DNA of 64,000 bases from an uncultured Paracoccaceae bacterium (GCA_947495795.1 CANMAI010000010.1:153721-217720), one strand, 5' to 3'; counted from the first letter of the stretch, positions 1-10,140 are shown. Program-made: numbers and translations. The notes: generated by a model from the letters alone, not told the origin.

Positions 1-1089
1 CTGTGCGGAGGGCATCGCGCGTGTTTTGGCAGGGTTTGCGGAAAAACCTTCGGAGGTGAGGATCTCGGGCACCGCTTTCAGAAGCGGGCGGGCAATTGCC
101 GCATCGCCCGAAAAGGCCAGATCATCGGCATAGCGCGTGTATTGCGCATCGAGACTGCGGGCGAGGCCGGTGAGGCGCCTATCGAGAGTGAAGGCGGTGA
201 GGTTGGCGAGGGCCGGTGAAGTGGGCGCACCCTGCGGCAGGTGCGGATGCGCAAGCGTCTGGCGCTGGGCCGCGGGGAGCCTTGCGAGGATATTGGGATG
301 TGTGGCCGTGGTGCAGAGGCCGGTGAGCGTGCGGGCCACGCGGTGCGGATAGCCAAGGCAGCGAAAGAGCGCGTGGATGCGGCTGGCCGGAACGGAGGGG
401 AAGAAATCGCGGATATCGAAGCGCAGCACCATTTCCTCGCCCGCATGTACTGCTGCGGACTGGCAGCAGTTGCGGGTTTTGACAAACCCGTAAGCCGCCG
501 GATGTGTGGATATCTGGTTCAGGATGCCCGAGAGGATCCGTCGCTGGAGTGCCTTGAGCGCGGGTTTGGGAGCCTCGATCAGGCGGTGGCCACCCTTTGG
601 CTTGGCAAGGAGGCAGGGGAAGTAGTGGTTGAGCGGCATATCGTCGGCCCGCGCGGCGTGGGCCTGAAGGTCCGCAAACCATGAAAGCCGGGCGGGCGTG
701 AGGAGGAGCCATTCAGCCAATGCGCCTTCTGTGGGCAGGCTCGGGATTTCTGCATCGCGAAAGGCCGGGGTGGGCTGCATCACTGGCGCGGCGAGATCCT
801 CCTCCGGCCAGATTTTCCAGGCGGCACAAAGGCGCTGGATGTGGCGCAGGGCCGGATGGCTGGCAAGCTCTTTGGCGAGAGCGGCTGCCGGTGGGGCATA
901 CGCCTTGGGGAAGGCCATGATCAGATGCCGGGCCAGCTTTGGGGCGTGTTCATGCGTGATGCTGGGCAGCCGCTGGCGGAGAGCGGCCTCCAGCGCAGGC
1001 TCTCGCCAATCCGTTCGCGCCAGAGTGGCCGCGAGAATGCGCGCCAGATCACGGCAGCGGGCTTTTGAGAGATTGTTCTCAGATGACAT
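1..1089 (-). CDS. retron-like reverse transcriptase (partial, runs off left edge)
   Basis: An uninterrupted minus-strand frame of 363 codons runs from ATG 1089 to base 1 and continues outside the window. The N-terminal part (about 1-155) is an extension; the RT fold starts near NHYFPCLLAKPKGGHRLIEAPK. Visible motifs are RFDIRDFFPSV (first catalytic Asp about 228), LPQGAPTSP (Q about 286) and YADD at 320-323, followed by EGFSANPAKTR. Just before the first Asp lies SAAVH (about 211-215), a close match to the NAxxH motif known from retron RTs. The later VTG motif would lie outside the window. The start is chosen because GGAGAGG lies 11 bases upstream; that motif is inside the a2 repeat of the candidate retron RNA. 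Function inferred: it reverse-transcribes the upstream ncRNA into msDNA as part of an anti-phage retron. It could instead be another retron-related RT class; any effector partner is not visible. Confidence 0.85.
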   Translation of the reverse strand, partial: MSSENNLSKARCRDLARILAATLARTDWREPALEAALRQRLPSITHEHAPKLARHLIMAFPKAYAPPAAALAKELASHPALRHIQRLCAAWKIWPEEDLAAPVMQPTPAFRDAEIPSLPTEGALAEWLLLTPARLSWFADLQAHAARADDMPLNHYFPCLLAKPKGGHRLIEAPKPALKALQRRILSGILNQISTHPAAYGFVKTRNCCQSAAVHAGEEMVLRFDIRDFFPSVPASRIHALFRCLGYPHRVARTLTGLCTTATHPNILARLPAAQRQTLAHPHLPQGAPTSPALANLTAFTLDRRLTGLARSLDAQYTRYADDLAFSGDAAIARPLLKAVPEILTSEGFSANPAKTRAMPSAQ

Positions 1090-1097
1090 TGGGCAAA

Positions 1098-1244
1098 CGG
1101 CCTCTCCAACCCGTCTTCGTGATGCGTAACCGGACCTGGGTGAAGCCCAGCATCGGTTGCGCCATGTGTGCCAAGCTCATGGTTCCTCCACGGGGATGCC
1201 CCGCAGTGCCCTTCGGTCGCCCTCGGGCAGACTTGGAGAGGCCG
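1098..1244 (-). ncRNA. candidate retron msr-msd RNA with a1/a2 inverted repeat
   Basis: Bases 1233-1244 and 1098-1109 form a perfect 12-bp inverted repeat (CGGCCTCTCCAA on the minus strand at the 5' end, its complement at the 3' end). It ends nine bases before the RT start. This is the layout of a retron a1/a2 stem. A G directly follows a1 on the minus strand, where the branching guanosine is expected. Between the arms are short perfect hairpins: GCCC-GA-GGGC, CGGGG-CAT-CCCCG, CCATG/CATGG and CTGGG-CTTCA-CCCAG. The boundary between msr and msd is not determined. The repeat and hairpins are seen directly; the retron assignment is inference from position and architecture. Confidence 0.6.
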
Positions 1245-1355
1245 CCGCCGGGTGAAAGTGTAGCGATGCGGGTGGTGGTGTCAAAGCCGTTTGGCATCCC
1301 GGCGCAGATGTGGTGTTCTCTGCGATAGCGTTTGAATTTCAGAAAGAGGCACCCC

Positions 1356-2756
1356 ATGAGCACAGCAGAAATCGGCCTGATCGGCCTTGGAACGATGGGT
1401 GCGGCCCTGGCCTCCAACATTGCCGATAACGGTTTTCGCGTGGCGGTGTTCAATCGCACCACTTCTGTGACGCAGAGCTTTCATGCTGATGCGGGTGAGC
1501 TGGCTGAGAGGATTGTGCCGACGGAGAGCCTTGAGGATCTTGTGGCGGCGATTGCGGAGCCCCGGGCGATTATCCTGATGGTACCGGCGGGTGAGGCGGT
1601 GGACGCGCAGATTGCGGCGTTGCGGCCATTGCTGGGCCCGGATGATCTGATCATCGATGCGGGGAACGCGAATTTTCACGATACCAACCGGCGGGCGCGG
1701 GACGCGGGGGATTTGCCGTTTCTGGGCATCGGAGTTTCCGGCGGGGAGGAAGGCGCCCGGTTCGGGCCCTCGATCATGGGTGGTGGCAAGCGGGCCTATT
1801 GGGACAGGGTGGCCCATATTCTGGAGGCGATCAGCGCCAAGCACGAGGGTACGCCTTGCGCCACATGGATGGGCGAGGAGGGGGCCGGGCATTTTGTAAA
1901 GGCGGTGCATAACGGGATTGAATACGCCGATATGCAGATGATCGCGGAAGTTTACGGGATCATGCGCGATGGGCTGGGGATGGAGGCCGCAGGGATTGGC
2001 GATGTGTTTGCCGGGTGGAACGAGGGTGTCCTGCAGAGCTACCTGATCGAGATTTCGGGTAAGGTTGCCAAGGCCACCGATCCCGAAAGCGGTGATCCGA
2101 TGCTGGAGGTGATCGTGGATGCAGCCGGGCAAAAGGGCACGGGCCGGTGGACGGTGATCGAGGCGCAGCATCTGGCCGCACCCGTGCCTGCCATCGAGGC
2201 GGCGGTAATGGCGCGCAATCTTTCCTCGCGGCGGGAGGAGCGGACGGCGGGAGAGGCTCTCTTTAGCGCAGGGCCCCGGGCGATTTCGGGTGGTGTGGAT
2301 CTGGAGATGTTGGAGGGCGCGCTGATCGCGGGCAAGATCCTGTGTTACGCGCAGGGCTTTGCGATGATCTCGGCGGCATCCGAAGAGTTCGGCTGGGCGC
2401 TGCCCCTGCCGGAGATTGCAAAAGTCTGGCGCGAAGGCTGCATCATCCGGTCCGCCATGCTGGACGACATGGCATCCGCCCTTGGGGAGGATGCGGGGCG
2501 CAATCTGATGTTCGCGGGGCTTTTTGCGGACCATCTGAAAGCACAGCACGGCGCGTTGCGGGAAGTGGTAGCCATTGCGGCCAGCCACGGCATCGCCGTA
2601 CCGGCGCTGGCCTCGGGACTGGCCTATTTCGATACGATGCGAACGAGCCGCGGGACGGCCAACATGATCCAGGGGCAACGGGATTTCTTCGGTGCGCACG
2701 GGTTTGAAAGGTTTGACGGGCGGACGGGGCAGCATGGGCCCTGGGCGATGGGGTAG
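1356..2756 (+). CDS. gnd: 6-phosphogluconate dehydrogenase, decarboxylating
   Basis: This cytosolic enzyme of the oxidative pentose phosphate pathway converts 6-phosphogluconate to ribulose 5-phosphate and CO2 with NADP+. The 466-residue product opens with a Rossmann GLIGLGTMG motif, contains the substrate-binding signature GISGGEEGARFGPS-like stretch (GVSGGEEGARFGPSIM) and KAVHNGIEYADMQ, and ends with the typical ARDYFGAH-like tail (GQRDFFGAHGFER). Length is normal for the family. ATG 1356 is preferred over the upstream TTG at 1332 because AGAAAGAGG lies just upstream. The gene is monocistronic here, divergent from the retron-like locus and convergent with clpA. Confidence 0.95.
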   Translation: MSTAEIGLIGLGTMGAALASNIADNGFRVAVFNRTTSVTQSFHADAGELAERIVPTESLEDLVAAIAEPRAIILMVPAGEAVDAQIAALRPLLGPDDLIIDAGNANFHDTNRRARDAGDLPFLGIGVSGGEEGARFGPSIMGGGKRAYWDRVAHILEAISAKHEGTPCATWMGEEGAGHFVKAVHNGIEYADMQMIAEVYGIMRDGLGMEAAGIGDVFAGWNEGVLQSYLIEISGKVAKATDPESGDPMLEVIVDAAGQKGTGRWTVIEAQHLAAPVPAIEAAVMARNLSSRREERTAGEALFSAGPRAISGGVDLEMLEGALIAGKILCYAQGFAMISAASEEFGWALPLPEIAKVWREGCIIRSAMLDDMASALGEDAGRNLMFAGLFADHLKAQHGALREVVAIAASHGIAVPALASGLAYFDTMRTSRGTANMIQGQRDFFGAHGFERFDGRTGQHGPWAMG

Positions 2757-2928
2757 GGACCTTTAAGGCCCTGAACCCGGTGTTCGGGGGCGGCTCTTTG
2801 CGGGGGTGGGTGTGTCGGGGCCCCGACTGCGAAGCTTCGCTCCACAGCGGCCCTCCCGCCAACCGCACCCGCGTTGATTGCGTCGTTTTCTCGGGAACAG
2901 AGTGATTTTTGAGGTAGGAGAGAAGAAA

Positions 2929-2959
2929 CGCCCCGCCTCAACTGCGTCGAGGCGGGGCG
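2929..2959 (-). terminator. intrinsic terminator of clpA
   Basis: A perfect 11-bp inverted repeat (CGCCCCGCCTC / GAGGCGGGGCG, 9-base loop) lies a few bases past the clpA stop. On the minus strand it is followed by TTTCTTCTC. Confidence 0.8.
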
Positions 2960-2965
2960 ATCCTG

Positions 2966-5284
2966 CTATTCTGCCGTCAGCAAAGGCGGCTTTTTCGTTG
3001 AGATCCGCGGCGCGCCGGGTTCTTCGATGCGCAGATCCAGATTTCCATCCTTTACGCCGACTTGCACCACGCCGCCCTTGGCGAGTTTGCCGAAGAGAAG
3101 TTCTTCCGCCAGTGGCTTCTTGATGTGTTCCTGGATGACGCGGCCGAGAGGGCGGGCGCCCATGCGGTCGTCGTAGCCCTTGTCGGCCAGCCATTCGGCG
3201 GCTGGTTTTGTGAGCTCGATTGTGACGTTGCGATCCATCAGCTGGGCTTCGAGTTGCAGCACGAATTTCTCCACCACTTGAAGGATGACCTCTTTCGGCA
3301 GGGCGCCGAAGCTGATCACCGCATCGAGGCGGTTGCGGAATTCGGGTGTGAACTGACGCTCGATTGCAGCCATATCCTCGCCCTCGCGGCGATCCCGACC
3401 GAAGCCGATGGCGGATTTGGCAAGCTCGGCGGCACCGGCATTGGATGTCATGATCAGGATCACGTTGCGGAAATCGACCGTGCGGCCGTTGTGATCCGTG
3501 AGCTTTCCGTGATCCATCACCTGCAACAGGATGTTGTAGACATCCGGGTGCGCCTTCTCGATCTCGTCGAGCAGGAGGACGGAATGTGGGTGCTGGTCGA
3601 CACCGTCGGTCAGGAGCCCGCCCTGATCGAAGCCGACATAGCCCGGAGGTGCGCCGATGAGGCGGGAGACGGCGTGTTTCTCCATGTATTCGGACATGTC
3701 GAAGCGCAGAAGCTCCACGCCGAGTGTGTCGGCAAGCTGTTTGGCCACTTCGGTTTTACCCACACCCGTTGGCCCGGCGAAGAGGTAGTTGCCGATGGGT
3801 TTTTCAGGCTCGCGCAGACCCGCACGGGAAAGTTTGATCGCGGATGAGAGCGCCTCGATGGCCGTATCCTGGCCGAAGACCACGCGCTTGAGACCCGCTT
3901 CGAGATCTTTCAGGACCTCGCTGTCGTTCTTGGAGACGTTCTTGGAAGGGATGCGCGCAATTTTCGCGACCACTTCCTCGATATCCTTGGCACCGATCGT
4001 CTTGCGGCGCTTGCTTTCGGCCACGAGATGCTGCGCGGCACCTGCCTCATCAATCACGTCGATCGCCTTGTCTGGCAGCTTGCGGTCATGGATGTAGCGC
4101 GCGGACAGATCCACGGCGGATTTGATTGCCTCGTTCGTGTAGCGGATATCGTGATGCTCTTCGAAATAGGGCTTGAGGCCCCGGAGGATCTTGATCGCGT
4201 CGTCCACTGTCGGCTCGTTCACGTCGATTTTCTGGAAGCGGCGGGAGAGCGCGCGGTCCTTCTCGAAATGCTGGCGGTATTCCTTGTAGGTCGTGGAGCC
4301 CATGCAGCGGAGCTTGCCGCCCTGAAGCGCGGGCTTCAGGAGGTTGGAGGCGTCCATTGCGCCGCCGGATGTTGCACCGGCACCGATGACGGTGTGGATT
4401 TCGTCGATGAAGAGAACGGCATCGGGGTGCTCCTCCAACTCGTTCATGACGGCTTTCAGACGCTCCTCGAAATCGCCCCGGTAACGAGTGCCCGCGAGAA
4501 GGGCGCCCATATCGAGCGAGTAAATGATCGTTTCCGCCAGAACGGCGGGTGTGTCGCCATTGACGATCTTGTGCGCGAGGCCTTCGGCGATGGCGGTTTT
4601 GCCGACGCCGGGATCGCCCACGAGGATCGGGTTGTTCTTGCGGCGGCGGCAGAGCACCTGCACGCAGCGTTCCACCTCGTGATCGCGGCCGATCAGGGGA
4701 TCGACATCGCCTTTGTTGGCCTTGGCGTTGAGATCGACGCAGTATTTCTGGAGAGCGGTTTCTTCGGCTTCCTTGCCGCCGGATTCGGCCTGCTCCGACA
4801 CGTCTTCCGCGCCCTGTACGGGGCGGCTTTCGCCGAAATTGGGATCTTTCGCGACCCCGTGGGAGATGTAGTTGACGGCATCGTAGCGGGTCATCTCCTG
4901 CTCCTGCAGGAAGTATGCGGCGTGGCTTTCACGCTCTGCAAAGATGGCGACGAGCACATTCGCGCCTGTCACTTCCGTGCGGCCGGAGCTTTGGACATGG
5001 ATCGCGGCGCGCTGGATCACGCGCTGAAAGCCCGTGGTGGGTGCGGCCTCGGAGCCATCGATATCCGACACGAGGCTTTCCAGTTCCTGATCGAGGAATT
5101 TCGTCAGCGTGCTGCGCAGCTCATCCAGATTGACGCCACAGGCGTTCATCACGCGGGCGGCATCCGTTTCGTCTATGAGCGCCAGAAGAAGGTGTTCCAG
5201 GGTCGCAAGCTCGTGCCTGCGCTCGTTTGCAAGGCCAAGCGCCTGATGAATTGCGGATTCCAGCGTGCTCGAAAAAGAAGGCAT
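2966..5284 (-). CDS. clpA: ATP-dependent Clp protease ATP-binding subunit ClpA
   Basis: ClpA is the AAA+ unfoldase that feeds substrates into ClpP in the cytoplasm. The 772-residue product has a Clp N domain ([31 protein letters not shown]), a first AAA module with Walker A GDPGVGKT (about 222) and DEIHT, and a second with GPTGVGKT (about 503) and [12 protein letters not shown]. It ends with the D2-small domain. Presence of only a short linker between the modules, rather than the long coiled-coil M domain, favours ClpA over ClpB. ATG 5284 (MPSFSSTLE) is preferred to upstream in-frame starts because homologues begin there. A clpS gene, often next to clpA, is not seen. Confidence 0.95.
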   Translation of the reverse strand: MPSFSSTLESAIHQALGLANERRHELATLEHLLLALIDETDAARVMNACGVNLDELRSTLTKFLDQELESLVSDIDGSEAAPTTGFQRVIQRAAIHVQSSGRTEVTGANVLVAIFAERESHAAYFLQEQEMTRYDAVNYISHGVAKDPNFGESRPVQGAEDVSEQAESGGKEAEETALQKYCVDLNAKANKGDVDPLIGRDHEVERCVQVLCRRRKNNPILVGDPGVGKTAIAEGLAHKIVNGDTPAVLAETIIYSLDMGALLAGTRYRGDFEERLKAVMNELEEHPDAVLFIDEIHTVIGAGATSGGAMDASNLLKPALQGGKLRCMGSTTYKEYRQHFEKDRALSRRFQKIDVNEPTVDDAIKILRGLKPYFEEHHDIRYTNEAIKSAVDLSARYIHDRKLPDKAIDVIDEAGAAQHLVAESKRRKTIGAKDIEEVVAKIARIPSKNVSKNDSEVLKDLEAGLKRVVFGQDTAIEALSSAIKLSRAGLREPEKPIGNYLFAGPTGVGKTEVAKQLADTLGVELLRFDMSEYMEKHAVSRLIGAPPGYVGFDQGGLLTDGVDQHPHSVLLLDEIEKAHPDVYNILLQVMDHGKLTDHNGRTVDFRNVILIMTSNAGAAELAKSAIGFGRDRREGEDMAAIERQFTPEFRNRLDAVISFGALPKEVILQVVEKFVLQLEAQLMDRNVTIELTKPAAEWLADKGYDDRMGARPLGRVIQEHIKKPLAEELLFGKLAKGGVVQVGVKDGNLDLRIEEPGAPRISTKKPPLLTAE

Positions 5285-5646
5285 GGCTTCTGTCCTCATT
5301 CTCATCGCAGGGGGGAGATACCTCCGGCGACGGGTCATTCTTTGACCTCAACATATAATTTCGGGTTTATTCCGCCCGCTTCAAGGCAAATTTTTGTGCG
5401 CGCGCCCCAAAAGGGAAAAGTTTGCCATGTTTTCAGGCTGGGTGGCGTAAAATTTAACAGAAGGTTAAAGCGGGCAGTCCCGGTGTTCGGCGGAGATATG
5501 TGGTGCTGAGGGGGGCAGGACAAGGGGGGCGGCCCCTTTTTCCTCAGATTTTCCACACCCCACGGCAGCTGCGCGAGGCTGATTGATGTATCGGACGAAG
5601 CCCCCTAGGATTCGCCAAAAAAATGCATTTTTGAAGAGGGCATTTC
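5285..5646. other. divergent intergenic region between clpA and benE-like gene
   Basis: No credible gene is visible in these 362 bases. The half next to clpA is AT-richer and presumably holds the clpA promoter. The short ORFs here have no family resemblance and unlikely composition. Confidence 0.5.
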
Positions 5647-6813
5647 GTGCGCCAGACCTATCCTTCTCTCCAGACAGCCTCTACCGGGCTCGTTGTTGCC
5701 ATTGTGGGCTTTTTCAGTTCGTTTCCAATCGTTCTGAAAGGGCTCTCTGCGGTGGGTGCGAGTGCTGAGGAAGCGGCATCGGGCCTGATGTTTGCAGCGC
5801 TTGCGATGGGTCTGGCGGGTATTGGGTTGAGCCTGTGGAAGAAACTGCCGGTCAGCGTTGCATGGTCCACCCCCGGTGTTGCGTTTCTGGCCGCAGCGGC
5901 GCTGCCGGAGGCTGGTTTTGGTGGCGCTGTGGCAGGGTTTCTCTTCGCCGGGGCGCTGACGGTGATTGCCGGGCTTTGGAAGCCTTTGGCCCGCCTTGCC
6001 GCATCCATCCCTGCACCGCTTGCACAGGCCATGCTGGCGGGTGTGCTGCTGCCGCTTTGCATTGTGCCGTTTCAGGCCATCGGAGAGACACCGCTTACGG
6101 CGCTTCCCATTGTGCTGACATGGTTCGTTTTTCGCATCTTCAGCAGATTGTTCGCGGTTCCGGCAGCCGTGATTGCGGCGGCGCTTGTGACGCTGTTTGG
6201 CACCGGGTTTCAGGTGCCAATGCCTTCCAGCGTGCTGACATCGCCGGTTTTGGTGCAGCCTGTGGTCTCTCTCGCGGCGTTTCTCGGCATCGGGCTGCCG
6301 CTGTTCATCGTGACGATGGCCACGCAGAATATTCCCGGGATTGCTGTACTGAAGGGGTACGGTTTCACCCCGCCGCCCGGGCCGCTTTTTGCCGGTGTGG
6401 GGGCTGCGAGCGTGGTTTCTGCACCTTTTGGAGCACCGGCCACATGTCTTGCGGCGATCACGGCCGCGATGTGCGCCAATGAGGATTCAGACCCGGATGA
6501 GAGGCGGCGCTACTGGTCTGCTGTTATTGCCGGGGTGATCTACTGTATCTTCGGTGTGTTCGCGGGCGTTATTACGGCCTTTGCCGGAGCCGCGCCGCCT
6601 CTCGTTCTTGGCACGCTTGCGGGTGTGGCGTTGCTCGGGGTGTTCGCAAGCTCTGCCGCCTCTGCGCTGGAGGCTGCCGATCATCGGGAAGCTGCGGCGA
6701 TCACATTTCTGACCACCGCTTCCGGCATAACGATCTTTGGCCTTGGTGCCGCCGTTTGGGGGCTGGTGATCGGCATCCTCGTGCAGCTTTTCAATCAGAA
6801 GCTGGGCCGCTGA
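5647..6813 (+). CDS. BenE-family benzoate/H+ symporter-like transporter
   Basis: This is a polytopic inner-membrane protein of 388 residues, almost entirely hydrophobic, with about 11-12 predicted membrane spans. It opens with a segment like the BenE start (SLQTASTGLVVAIVGFFSSFPIVLKGL). The VAWSTPGVAFLAAAALPE stretch and the family motif NIPGIAVLKGYGF are typical of BenE/YdcO transporters. Substrate cannot be read from sequence; benzoate is the family archetype only. The start is GTG 5647. The gene is convergent with gloB and shares a terminator with it. Confidence 0.8.
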   Translation: MRQTYPSLQTASTGLVVAIVGFFSSFPIVLKGLSAVGASAEEAASGLMFAALAMGLAGIGLSLWKKLPVSVAWSTPGVAFLAAAALPEAGFGGAVAGFLFAGALTVIAGLWKPLARLAASIPAPLAQAMLAGVLLPLCIVPFQAIGETPLTALPIVLTWFVFRIFSRLFAVPAAVIAAALVTLFGTGFQVPMPSSVLTSPVLVQPVVSLAAFLGIGLPLFIVTMATQNIPGIAVLKGYGFTPPPGPLFAGVGAASVVSAPFGAPATCLAAITAAMCANEDSDPDERRRYWSAVIAGVIYCIFGVFAGVITAFAGAAPPLVLGTLAGVALLGVFASSAASALEAADHREAAAITFLTTASGITIFGLGAAVWGLVIGILVQLFNQKLGR

Positions 6814-6830
6814 AGGGCGCAGCCTTCAGC
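6809..6830. terminator. bidirectional terminator between benE-like gene and gloB
   Basis: A perfect 8-bp inverted repeat (GCTGAAGG / CCTTCAGC, 6-base loop) overlaps the stop codon of the transporter gene and lies 14 bases past the gloB stop. Confidence 0.5.
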
Positions 6831-6844
6831 CTGAGTGTCGGGTT

Positions 6845-7612
6845 TCAGAACCTGTCTTTGCGGCTTCTGATCTCTGCAAACACCTCTGTATCGCTCGCGC
6901 CTTCCATCCCGAGATTGCTTCGGATTGCCGGATCTGCGGGGCGCAGAAACGGGTTGGTAGCCAACTCGTCCGAGAGGAAGGACGGCACGGTAGGGTTGCC
7001 TGCGGCGCGGGCCTCCGTGATGGCTGCGGCTCGTTTTTGCAGGGCTTCGTTGGCGGGGTCGACGGTGAGAGCGAACCTCGCATTCGCCGCGGTGTATTCG
7101 TGGCCGGAGCAGACGACCGTTTCCTTGGGGAGTGCTGCCAGTTTGGAGAGACTTTTCCACATCATGGGCGCATCGCCCTCGAACAGGCGGCCACAGCCGA
7201 GGGCCATCAGGCTGTCTGCGGTGAAGACGGCGTTGGCATCGGGGATATAGAAGGCGATGTGGCCGACGGTGTGGCCCGAGACGTCGATCACCTCAACGCT
7301 GTGGCCTGCCACGCTGAGCGGATCACCCTCGGCCACTTCCATATCCAGCGGGGGCAGGCGGTGGGCATCAGTGGCAGCGCCCACGATGACGCAGCCATAT
7401 TTAGATTTGAGCGCCGCAACCCCATCTATGTGATCATCGTGATGGTGGGTGATGAGAATGGTGTTGAGCGACCATCCCTTGCCTTCCAGAGCAGTGATAA
7501 TGGGAGCCGCCTCCGGCGCATCCACCAGTGCAGTTTCATCGGTTTCGCTGTTGTGGATGAGGAAGGCATAGTTGTCGGAACGGCATGGGACGGTTAGGAT
7601 CTCTACTGGCAT
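6845..7612 (-). CDS. gloB: hydroxyacylglutathione hydrolase (glyoxalase II)
   Basis: The enzyme hydrolyses S-D-lactoylglutathione to D-lactate and glutathione, the second step of methylglyoxal detoxification. The 255-residue product has the metallo-beta-lactamase metal motif [10 protein letters not shown] near residue 55, the second-shell [25 protein letters not shown], and [14 protein letters not shown], followed by the glyoxalase II C-terminal domain ending in RSRKDRF. Length and motifs are normal. Its 5' end overlaps no other gene. The next genes run divergently: the methyltransferase starts 35 bases away on the other strand, so the two share a promoter region. Confidence 0.95.
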   Translation of the reverse strand: MPVEILTVPCRSDNYAFLIHNSETDETALVDAPEAAPIITALEGKGWSLNTILITHHHDDHIDGVAALKSKYGCVIVGAATDAHRLPPLDMEVAEGDPLSVAGHSVEVIDVSGHTVGHIAFYIPDANAVFTADSLMALGCGRLFEGDAPMMWKSLSKLAALPKETVVCSGHEYTAANARFALTVDPANEALQKRAAAITEARAAGNPTVPSFLSDELATNPFLRPADPAIRSNLGMEGASDTEVFAEIRSRKDRF

Positions 7613-7647
7613 CGGGGTTTCCTCGGCTGGGACAGGGTGAGGGCTTC

Positions 7648-8406
7648 ATGCATCTCGACGTAGTGGATTTACGCGCGTTTTACTACCGCACCAAGCTGGG
7701 GCGCGTGGCGCAACGCAATCTGCAGGCCGGGTTGCGGCGGCTGTGGCCGGATACGAAGGGTATGACCGTGGTGGGCTTTGGTTTTGCCGCACCCTTTCTG
7801 CGCCCGTTTCTGGAGGATGCCGCGCGGGTGATGTGCCTGATGCCGGACCAGCAGGGCGTGATGCCCTGGCCTTCGGGAGAGGCCAATCACTCGGCATTGG
7901 TGGAGGAGACAAGCTGGCCTCTGGCGGCTGGATCGGTTGACAGGCTGATTGTGGCGCACGGATTGGAGACCTGCGAATTGGCCAGCGCCTTGCTGAGTGA
8001 GATTTTCCGCGTTCTGGCACCGGGCGGGCATGTGATCTTCATCGTGCCCAACAGGGCCGGGGCCTGGGCGCGGCGCGATGCGACGCCCTTTGGCTACGGG
8101 CGCCCTTACAGTTTCGGGCAGGTTGAGACGTTGCTGCGCAACCACAAGTTTCTGCCCGAGCGTCATGCGGCGGCCCTTTACGGCCCGCCAAGCCATCGGC
8201 GGTTCTGGCTGCGAACGAGTGGTATATGGGAGAGCCTTGGCGCGCGGATGGATGCACAGCTGATTGCGGGTGCGCTGATGGTGGAGGCGACCAAGCAGGT
8301 ATATGCGACGCCAAAGAGCGGTACGCCGGTTACGGTGCCGGGGCCGCTGGAGGTGCTGGAGGGGCTGACGAAGCCAAAGCCCAAGCCAGCCTTGGGGCGG
8401 GTGTAG
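7648..8406 (+). CDS. class I SAM-dependent methyltransferase
   Basis: The 252-residue protein looks like a methyltransferase with a Methyltransf_11 type core: a glycine-rich loop ([11 protein letters not shown]), then [12 protein letters not shown] and [18 protein letters not shown], the usual post-motif III region. Substrate is unknown. The start at ATG 7648 ([18 protein letters not shown]) is chosen because homologues of this type open with the conserved YYRTxLGR stretch. It lies divergently to gloB, an arrangement I believe is common in Rhodobacterales, and its stop overlaps the GTG start of the next gene by one base, so the two are co-transcribed. Confidence 0.8.
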   Translation: MHLDVVDLRAFYYRTKLGRVAQRNLQAGLRRLWPDTKGMTVVGFGFAAPFLRPFLEDAARVMCLMPDQQGVMPWPSGEANHSALVEETSWPLAAGSVDRLIVAHGLETCELASALLSEIFRVLAPGGHVIFIVPNRAGAWARRDATPFGYGRPYSFGQVETLLRNHKFLPERHAAALYGPPSHRRFWLRTSGIWESLGARMDAQLIAGALMVEATKQVYATPKSGTPVTVPGPLEVLEGLTKPKPKPALGRV

Positions 8407-9203
8407 TGGCAGAGGCTGCGCGGCTGCTGGTGCGGGTGGACGATGCAGGCACGAGCCTCGCCTCCAACGAAGGCTGCCTGACGGCTTGTGTTGAGGGGAT
8501 TGCCCGGAGTGTTGAGGTGATGATGCCGGGAGCATGGGTGCATCATGCGGCGGAGCGGTTCGGGCGGCATCCGGATATCGATGTGGGCATCCACCTGACG
8601 CTGACCAGCGAATGGGATGCGGTGAAATGGCGCCCGCTGACGGGGGCGGCGAGCCTTGTTGATGCGCAGGGCTTCTTTTGGCCGCGTCTTTTTGCCATAG
8701 GGAAAGGCGATGCGGAATGCGTGCAGAACGGCGGGTGGCAACTTGAGGATGTGGCCGCCGAGTTTGAGGCGCAGATTGCGCTGGGGCTGAAACTGTTTTC
8801 GCAGGCAAGCCATATCAGCAGCCATATGGTGCGCCATTTCAAGGATTTCGATCCATTGCTCGGTGTGCTGATCTCTGATCTCTGCACGAAGTTTGGCCTG
8901 ATGGATGACGGCCTTGGAGACACGCTTGACTGGATTGATGGCTACCCGAAGTTCCCAAGAGATCCCGCTTTGCGCGAAACTGAGTTCATCCGCGCGCTTG
9001 AGGGATTGCGGAATGGCACGCATATTTTCCTGGATCATCCGGCACCGCTGACGGAGGAAACGCAGGCCTTGGGCCACGATGGCTACCGCGATGTCGCCGA
9101 AGATCGTGCGGCTTGTCTGGCGGTGCTTGCCAGTGCGCCGGTCCGGGAGGCAGTGAAGCGTCTTGGGATCGAGTTGATCGGCTACCGGTCTCTTCCGTTG
9201 TGA
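8406..9203 (+). CDS. YdjC/ChbG-HpnK family carbohydrate deacetylase-like protein
   Basis: The family comprises metal-dependent deacetylases acting on N-acetylated sugars. The 265-residue product shows the metal motif RVDDAGTS near the start, GIHLTLTSEW (about 60), and the downstream HISSHMVRHF with the metal-binding histidines. The start is GTG 8406, sharing its first base with the last base of the upstream TAG, which indicates translational coupling with the methyltransferase gene. The true substrate is not readable from sequence. Confidence 0.8.
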   Translation: MAEAARLLVRVDDAGTSLASNEGCLTACVEGIARSVEVMMPGAWVHHAAERFGRHPDIDVGIHLTLTSEWDAVKWRPLTGAASLVDAQGFFWPRLFAIGKGDAECVQNGGWQLEDVAAEFEAQIALGLKLFSQASHISSHMVRHFKDFDPLLGVLISDLCTKFGLMDDGLGDTLDWIDGYPKFPRDPALRETEFIRALEGLRNGTHIFLDHPAPLTEETQALGHDGYRDVAEDRAACLAVLASAPVREAVKRLGIELIGYRSLPL

Positions 9204-9450
9204 GAAAATTGGGCGCGCTTAATTGGCTTGACTGACGTCAATCGTCGTGCACTTTTTCCTCGCGACATAGCCTAGATCGCAAAACCGGACCGGCAATGGC
9301 CAACTAGCCAAAATAGTCTACCTTTTGCGACCTGACGAATGTCTGCTCGCCCAATCGATTCCCATTTTCTTGAGCTGCTCTGATGAAGACTTGGATTGCA
9401 TTTGCACCAAATTTGGCGAGCCCTACCAACCGGCGTCTCAGCGAAATTGG

Positions 9451-10095
9451 CTATGAAGAGTGACGCTCTTCAATACCGGGCAATCCCAATGCCTTCAGTT
9501 CTGCATTTTCCAGATCAGAGATGAATGCCATGTCCTGCGCCGCCTCGCATCGCGAAATCCAGTTTCGGATTGGCGCGCTGTCTGGGATCATGTCAGGAAG
9601 CCAGGTGAAGGGTGACATTACCAGAATGTCCGCTGCTGAAATCTGATCGTCGACCAGAAAGTCATGATCGGCTAACGCAGCCTCTAGAGCCGCATACATT
9701 GTAGCATTGTCTCGACACCATGACTTGATCATCGGGTTATCGGCTATTTCAAGAAAGCTCATATACATAATTGGCTCCATCACGTTGCCATAGTAGAAGA
9801 GCCACGACAGATAGCCTCCGCGACTGGCCGATGATATGCCCCGACCCAAGGCGCTATCAAAATGGTCGGTCAGCCACAGCATGATCGCACCGCGTTCTCT
9901 GATCACCTGACCGTTAACTTCGAGAGCAGGCACTTTTCCTTCGGGATGCGGGTTTCGTGGATCGGATTTCCCGACACCGCCCTTACGTACAATGTGGACG
10001 GTTTCGACCTGTACTTCGGTCTCTTTTCCCATCAAGCGCAGTAAACTGAGCACGCTGGTCGAACGGGATTGCGGGGAATGGTAAAGTTTTATCAT
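9451..10095 (-). CDS. glutathione S-transferase family protein
   Basis: The 214-residue product has the GST layout: an N-terminal thioredoxin-like domain (KLYHSPQSRSTSVLSLLRLMG, with serines in the position of the catalytic Ser), the cis-Pro/Glu region GKVPALEVNGQVIRERGAIMLWLTDHF, and an all-helical C-terminal domain with the N-capping segment SAADILVMSPFTW. It is divergent from a WYL-domain regulator, 86 bases away, which suggests that regulator controls it. The substrate is unknown. Confidence 0.85.
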   Translation of the reverse strand: MIKLYHSPQSRSTSVLSLLRLMGKETEVQVETVHIVRKGGVGKSDPRNPHPEGKVPALEVNGQVIRERGAIMLWLTDHFDSALGRGISSASRGGYLSWLFYYGNVMEPIMYMSFLEIADNPMIKSWCRDNATMYAALEAALADHDFLVDDQISAADILVMSPFTWLPDMIPDSAPIRNWISRCEAAQDMAFISDLENAELKALGLPGIEERHSS

Positions 10096-10140
10096 TGGTT
10101 TTTCCTCTTGTGGATCTCTGAAAACATCGTGTCACAGCAC

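Noticed and set aside
1..1089. Group II intron RT instead of a retron RT
   Set aside because: The SAAVH and LPQGAPTSP motifs and the adjacent a1/a2 repeat fit retrons better, and no intron ends or maturase domain are visible. The C-terminus is outside the window, so the alternative is not fully excluded.
1281..2735. 484-residue minus-strand frame opposite gnd
   Set aside because: It is antisense to a clear gnd gene, its composition is arginine- and proline-rich as in shadow frames, and it has no domain resemblance.
4028..5509. 493-residue plus-strand frame opposite clpA
   Set aside because: Antisense to clpA; translation is typical of a shadow frame in GC-rich DNA, with no recognisable motif.
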